From NCBI GenBank assembly GCA_964425275.1, contig CAYRLZ010000063.1, forward strand, positions 1 through 7,800: DNA of 7,800 nt. The letters are read 5' to 3'. The position numbers and the translations under genes are program-made. Every line of letters begins with the position of its first letter. Positions within the stretch are counted from its first letter, which is position 1. Origin of the DNA: CAYRLZ01 sp964425275. Lineage in GTDB: Bacteria > Hydrothermota > Tepidihabitantia > Tepidihabitantales > JBDRVQ01. This document shows, piece by piece, positions 5,771 through 7,800 of the stretch. The notes beneath the pieces were generated by a model. The model worked only from the letters and a program-made list of their open reading frames with translations. It was not told the DNA's origin and searched no databases.

Positions 5771-6700
5771 ATGAAGCGAGTGCTCGTTACAGGTATTGAG
5801 GGTTTTGTCGGCAATTATTTAACCCAACACCTTAAAGAGTTAGGCTACGAAATCTTTGGTCTCCATCTCCTCCCGGTCACTAATCCCCATTCTGGGGTGA
5901 ATTACCGCCAATGTGACATATTAAAATATAAACAATTGAAGGCACTGATTGATGATATAAAACCGGAAGGGATATTTCATTTAGCGGCAATTAGTTCGGT
6001 CGGTTTTTCTTTCTCCCATCCCGAAGAGACAATTAATATCAACTTTATCGGAACTTACCATCTCTTGCGGGCACTGACGGAATTAACCCTTTCCCCGCGG
6101 GTCATAATCATATCTTCGGCCGATGTTTACGGCAAGACAAAAGAAAGACCGGTGAACGAAGATTATCAATTGCGACCGGTAAGTCCTTATGGCTTATCTA
6201 AGATGCTGGCCGAAGAATGTGCCAAGTTTTTTGCCGCGCAGGGGTTGGATATACTCATCCTGCGTCCCTTCAATCACATCGGAGTTGGTCAGCGGGAGGA
6301 TTTCGTCTTCCCCTATTGTGCCAAAAGGATTGCTGAGATTGAAAAAGGCATCAGCCCCAACTCCTTACCATTGGGGAACATTGATGTCCGGAGAGATTAT
6401 TTAGATGTCCGGGATGTGGTGAGGGCTTATGAGATGGCATTTCGTCTGGCTAAAACCGGTGAGATTTATAATGTGGCAACTGGTAAACCGATTACGATTC
6501 GGGAAGGGGTAGAGTATTTAATCTCTCTAACCAAAAAGCCAATCCAGATTTCCATTAAAAAGGAAAGAAAAAGGAGATATGACATTCCTTATCTTTCCGG
6601 CGCTACCGAGAAGTTCCAAAAGGCAACCGGCTGGAAACCAGAAAGGGAGATAAAAGAGACACTAAAGGAGATGCTAAATTATTACCGGGAAAGAATATAG
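5771..6700 (+). CDS. rmd: GDP-4-keto-6-deoxy-D-mannose reductase-like SDR
   Basis: This 309-residue extended SDR is a clear paralogue of its upstream neighbour; both carry the FHLAA, SPYGxSK and RDVVRAY blocks. The glycine motif GIEGFVG is at 8-14. SSADVYG at 115-121 replaces the SSEEYG of the dehydratase, so the catalytic Glu is Asp/Val-type here, as expected for a reductase. The catalytic Tyr140 and Lys144 are in SPYGLSK. RPFNHIGVGQREDFVFPYCAKRIAEIE (165-191 region) matches the RPFNHIGPGQ signature of RMD-type reductases. LGNIDVRRDYLDVRDVVRAY follows at 201-220. Predicted reaction: NAD(P)H reduction of the 4-keto group, giving GDP-D-rhamnose. A 4-epimerase or GDP-talose route cannot be excluded. 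The ATG has no Shine-Dalgarno (the preceding bases are pyrimidine-rich) and lies 33 bases after the upstream TGA, so translational coupling is likely. Confidence 0.8.
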   Translation: MKRVLVTGIEGFVGNYLTQHLKELGYEIFGLHLLPVTNPHSGVNYRQCDILKYKQLKALIDDIKPEGIFHLAAISSVGFSFSHPEETININFIGTYHLLRALTELTLSPRVIIISSADVYGKTKERPVNEDYQLRPVSPYGLSKMLAEECAKFFAAQGLDILILRPFNHIGVGQREDFVFPYCAKRIAEIEKGISPNSLPLGNIDVRRDYLDVRDVVRAYEMAFRLAKTGEIYNVATGKPITIREGVEYLISLTKKPIQISIKKERKRRYDIPYLSGATEKFQKATGWKPEREIKETLKEMLNYYRERI

Positions 6701-6703
6701 TTA

Positions 6704-7540
6704 TTGAAGGAATTATCCCTCTCCATCGTCATTGTTACCTACCAGAGTGAAAAGGATATTGGAGGGTGTTTAGCCACAATCCCCAAAAAAGAGGAATATG
6801 AAATACTGGTGATTGACAACGCCTCCCAGGACCGAACCACTGAGATTGTAAAGGTAAAATATCCTTGGGTGAGACTAATCCGAAATAAAAAAAATCTCGG
6901 TTATGCCCGAGCCAACAACCAAGGGATAAAGATGAGTCGGGGTAAATATATTCTACTCCTAAATCCCGATACCCAACTTGGGGAGGGTTTTTGTGAGAAG
7001 ATGGTAAGGTTTATGGAAGAGAACCCATCAGTTTCGGTTCTGGCGCCCAAGATATTAAATCCTGATGGTTCAATTCAGCATTCAATAAGGGAATTTCCGG
7101 ATTACCAAATCTTATTCTGGGAGATTACCGGGCTTTCCCATCTCTTTCCGCAAAGTCCGGTATTTGGTCGGTGGCGAATTAAATATTTTGACTACGGGAA
7201 GATACAAGAGGTTTCCCAGCCGATGGCCTCGGCTCTTCTTTTGCGCCGGACAGTCTTTGAGGCGATTGGGTTCTTTGATGAAAAATTCCCGATATATTAT
7301 AACGATGTTGATTTCTTAAAGCGGACAAGGGATAAGGGATTAAGAGTTATTTATTATCCAAATGCCGAAGTGATTCACAAGCGGGGCGCCTCCACAAAAC
7401 TTTTTTGGGGGAGAATGATATTTGAACAGCATAAGAGTTTGTATCAATACTTTAAGAAATATAAGAAGGGAAAGATATTTTATCCTTGTTTTCTCTTTTC
7501 AGCAATTCTCCGCCATCTATTTTATTACCTAACCCGTTAG
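6704..7540 (+). CDS. Family 2 (GT-A) glycosyltransferase, rhamnosyltransferase-like
   Basis: This 278-residue protein has the GT2 fold. SIVIVTYQSE at 7-16 is the first strand, VIDNASQD at 36-43 the nucleotide-binding part, and NLGYARANNQGI at 64-75 the next block. LLLNPD at 84-89 is the metal-binding DxD-equivalent (NPD form). LNPDGSIQHSIREFP at 118-132 follows. GFFDEKFPIYYNDVDFLKR (189-207) holds the catalytic-loop Asp201/Asp203. VIHKRGAS at 223-230 is the closing His motif. This combination is typical of WbbL/RfbF-like transferases that add deoxyhexoses to lipopolysaccharide or exopolysaccharide. A basic, aromatic C-terminus (249-278) may touch the membrane. Given the two upstream genes, the donor is plausibly GDP-rhamnose (inference). 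The start is TTG at 6704, three bases after the TAG of the previous gene, with no clear ribosome site. No better start exists because the family begins here. Confidence 0.88.
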   Translation: MKELSLSIVIVTYQSEKDIGGCLATIPKKEEYEILVIDNASQDRTTEIVKVKYPWVRLIRNKKNLGYARANNQGIKMSRGKYILLLNPDTQLGEGFCEKMVRFMEENPSVSVLAPKILNPDGSIQHSIREFPDYQILFWEITGLSHLFPQSPVFGRWRIKYFDYGKIQEVSQPMASALLLRRTVFEAIGFFDEKFPIYYNDVDFLKRTRDKGLRVIYYPNAEVIHKRGASTKLFWGRMIFEQHKSLYQYFKKYKKGKIFYPCFLFSAILRHLFYYLTR

Positions 7541-7561
7541 AACCGAAGACATATAATAAGC

Positions 7562-7800
7562 GGTCAAGAGGGAGAGACAGGGAAAGGCACAGGGAGAGAC
7601 CAAGAGAACCTATCAGGGAGCGTATCAGAGGGAGAAAGACCAAGGCACTAAGAAAGGGTAAAAGAAAGGGCAAGAGTAAGAGGCAGAGAAAGGGGTTAGG
7701 TAAGGGATAGAGTAAAGGATAGGATAAGAGACCCAGTAAGGCATTAAGTAAGGGATAGGGTAAGGCATCCAGGGAACGATACCCTAAAAGAAAGGAAAAA
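7562..7800. repeat. Degenerate purine-rich tandem array, 6/12-base period, running off the window
   Basis: After the glycosyltransferase stop the + strand becomes almost pure A/G. Cut into hexamers from 7568, 31 of 38 units begin with G and 35 of 38 end in A or G. A 12-base period is clearest near the right end: GTAAGGGATAGA (7700), GTAAAGGATAGG (7712), ATAAGAGACCCA (7724), GTAAGGCATTAA (7736), GTAAGGGATAGG (7748), GTAAGGCATCCA (7760). Copies further left drift and show small phase slips, as expected for an old array. The first 20 bases of the spacer (7541-7561) are not repetitive. The array extends past base 7800, so its full length is unknown. No stem-loop terminator or promoter is seen in it. 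On the minus strand one frame is open through the whole array to the window end, but a pyrimidine-rich strand rarely forms stops, so this alone is not evidence of a gene. Confidence 0.8.

Noticed and set aside
7486..7710. Arg/Lys-rich + strand open frame starting at a TTG inside the glycosyltransferase
   Set aside because: Its composition is fully explained by the purine-rich array, the start has no ribosome site, and it overlaps a good gene. It is kept only as a low-weight finding.
7562..7800. CRISPR array
   Set aside because: Units are 6-12 bases and contiguous, with no conserved 25-40 base repeat and no spacers.

Overview
The window looks like part of a chromosome from an uncultivated Gram-negative bacterium of the FCB-type radiation. 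Candidate division WOR-3/Stahlbacteria or a close relative is my best guess. This is an inference from three things: a type IX-like C-terminal sorting domain on the first protein, a lipoprotein with PKD domains and a PQQ-type propeller, and strong AAGGAGG ribosome sites combined with TTG starts. All eight recognisable genes lie on the + strand and use the standard genetic code. I see no tRNA, rRNA, transposon or CRISPR.

Left part (1-3587), cell-envelope and secreted proteins. The end of a secreted protein with a sorting domain (2-424) is followed by a sigma70-like promoter (460-487). Next comes an exported protein made of three tandem Ig-like repeats (527-1564), then a 131-base AT-rich spacer with four GGCGAT motifs. 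After that comes a lipoprotein with two PKD domains and a PQQ-type beta-propeller (1696-3531), closed by a strong hairpin terminator whose T-tract touches the next start codon.

Middle (3588-4783), housekeeping. nadC (quinolinate phosphoribosyltransferase) is followed by rpmB (ribosomal protein L28, four-cysteine zinc form). The rpmB promoter is so close to the ATG that the mRNA is probably leaderless. A terminator hairpin nested inside a longer inverted repeat separates rpmB from the sugar genes.

Right part (4784-7540), a three-gene surface-sugar operon. It encodes a GDP-mannose 4,6-dehydratase-like SDR, a paralogous reductase of the GDP-4-keto-6-deoxy-mannose reductase type, and a family 2 glycosyltransferase. 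Together they suggest synthesis of a GDP-6-deoxyhexose (GDP-D-rhamnose is the simplest reading) and its transfer to a surface glycan. The three genes are in one reading frame, separated only by stop codons, and the second and third lack clear ribosome sites.

The last 260 bases (7541-7800) hold no recognisable gene. They form an extremely purine-rich, degenerate tandem array with a 6-base base period and a 12-base higher-order period (best unit GTAAGGGATAGG), running off the window edge. This is the most unusual structure in the window.
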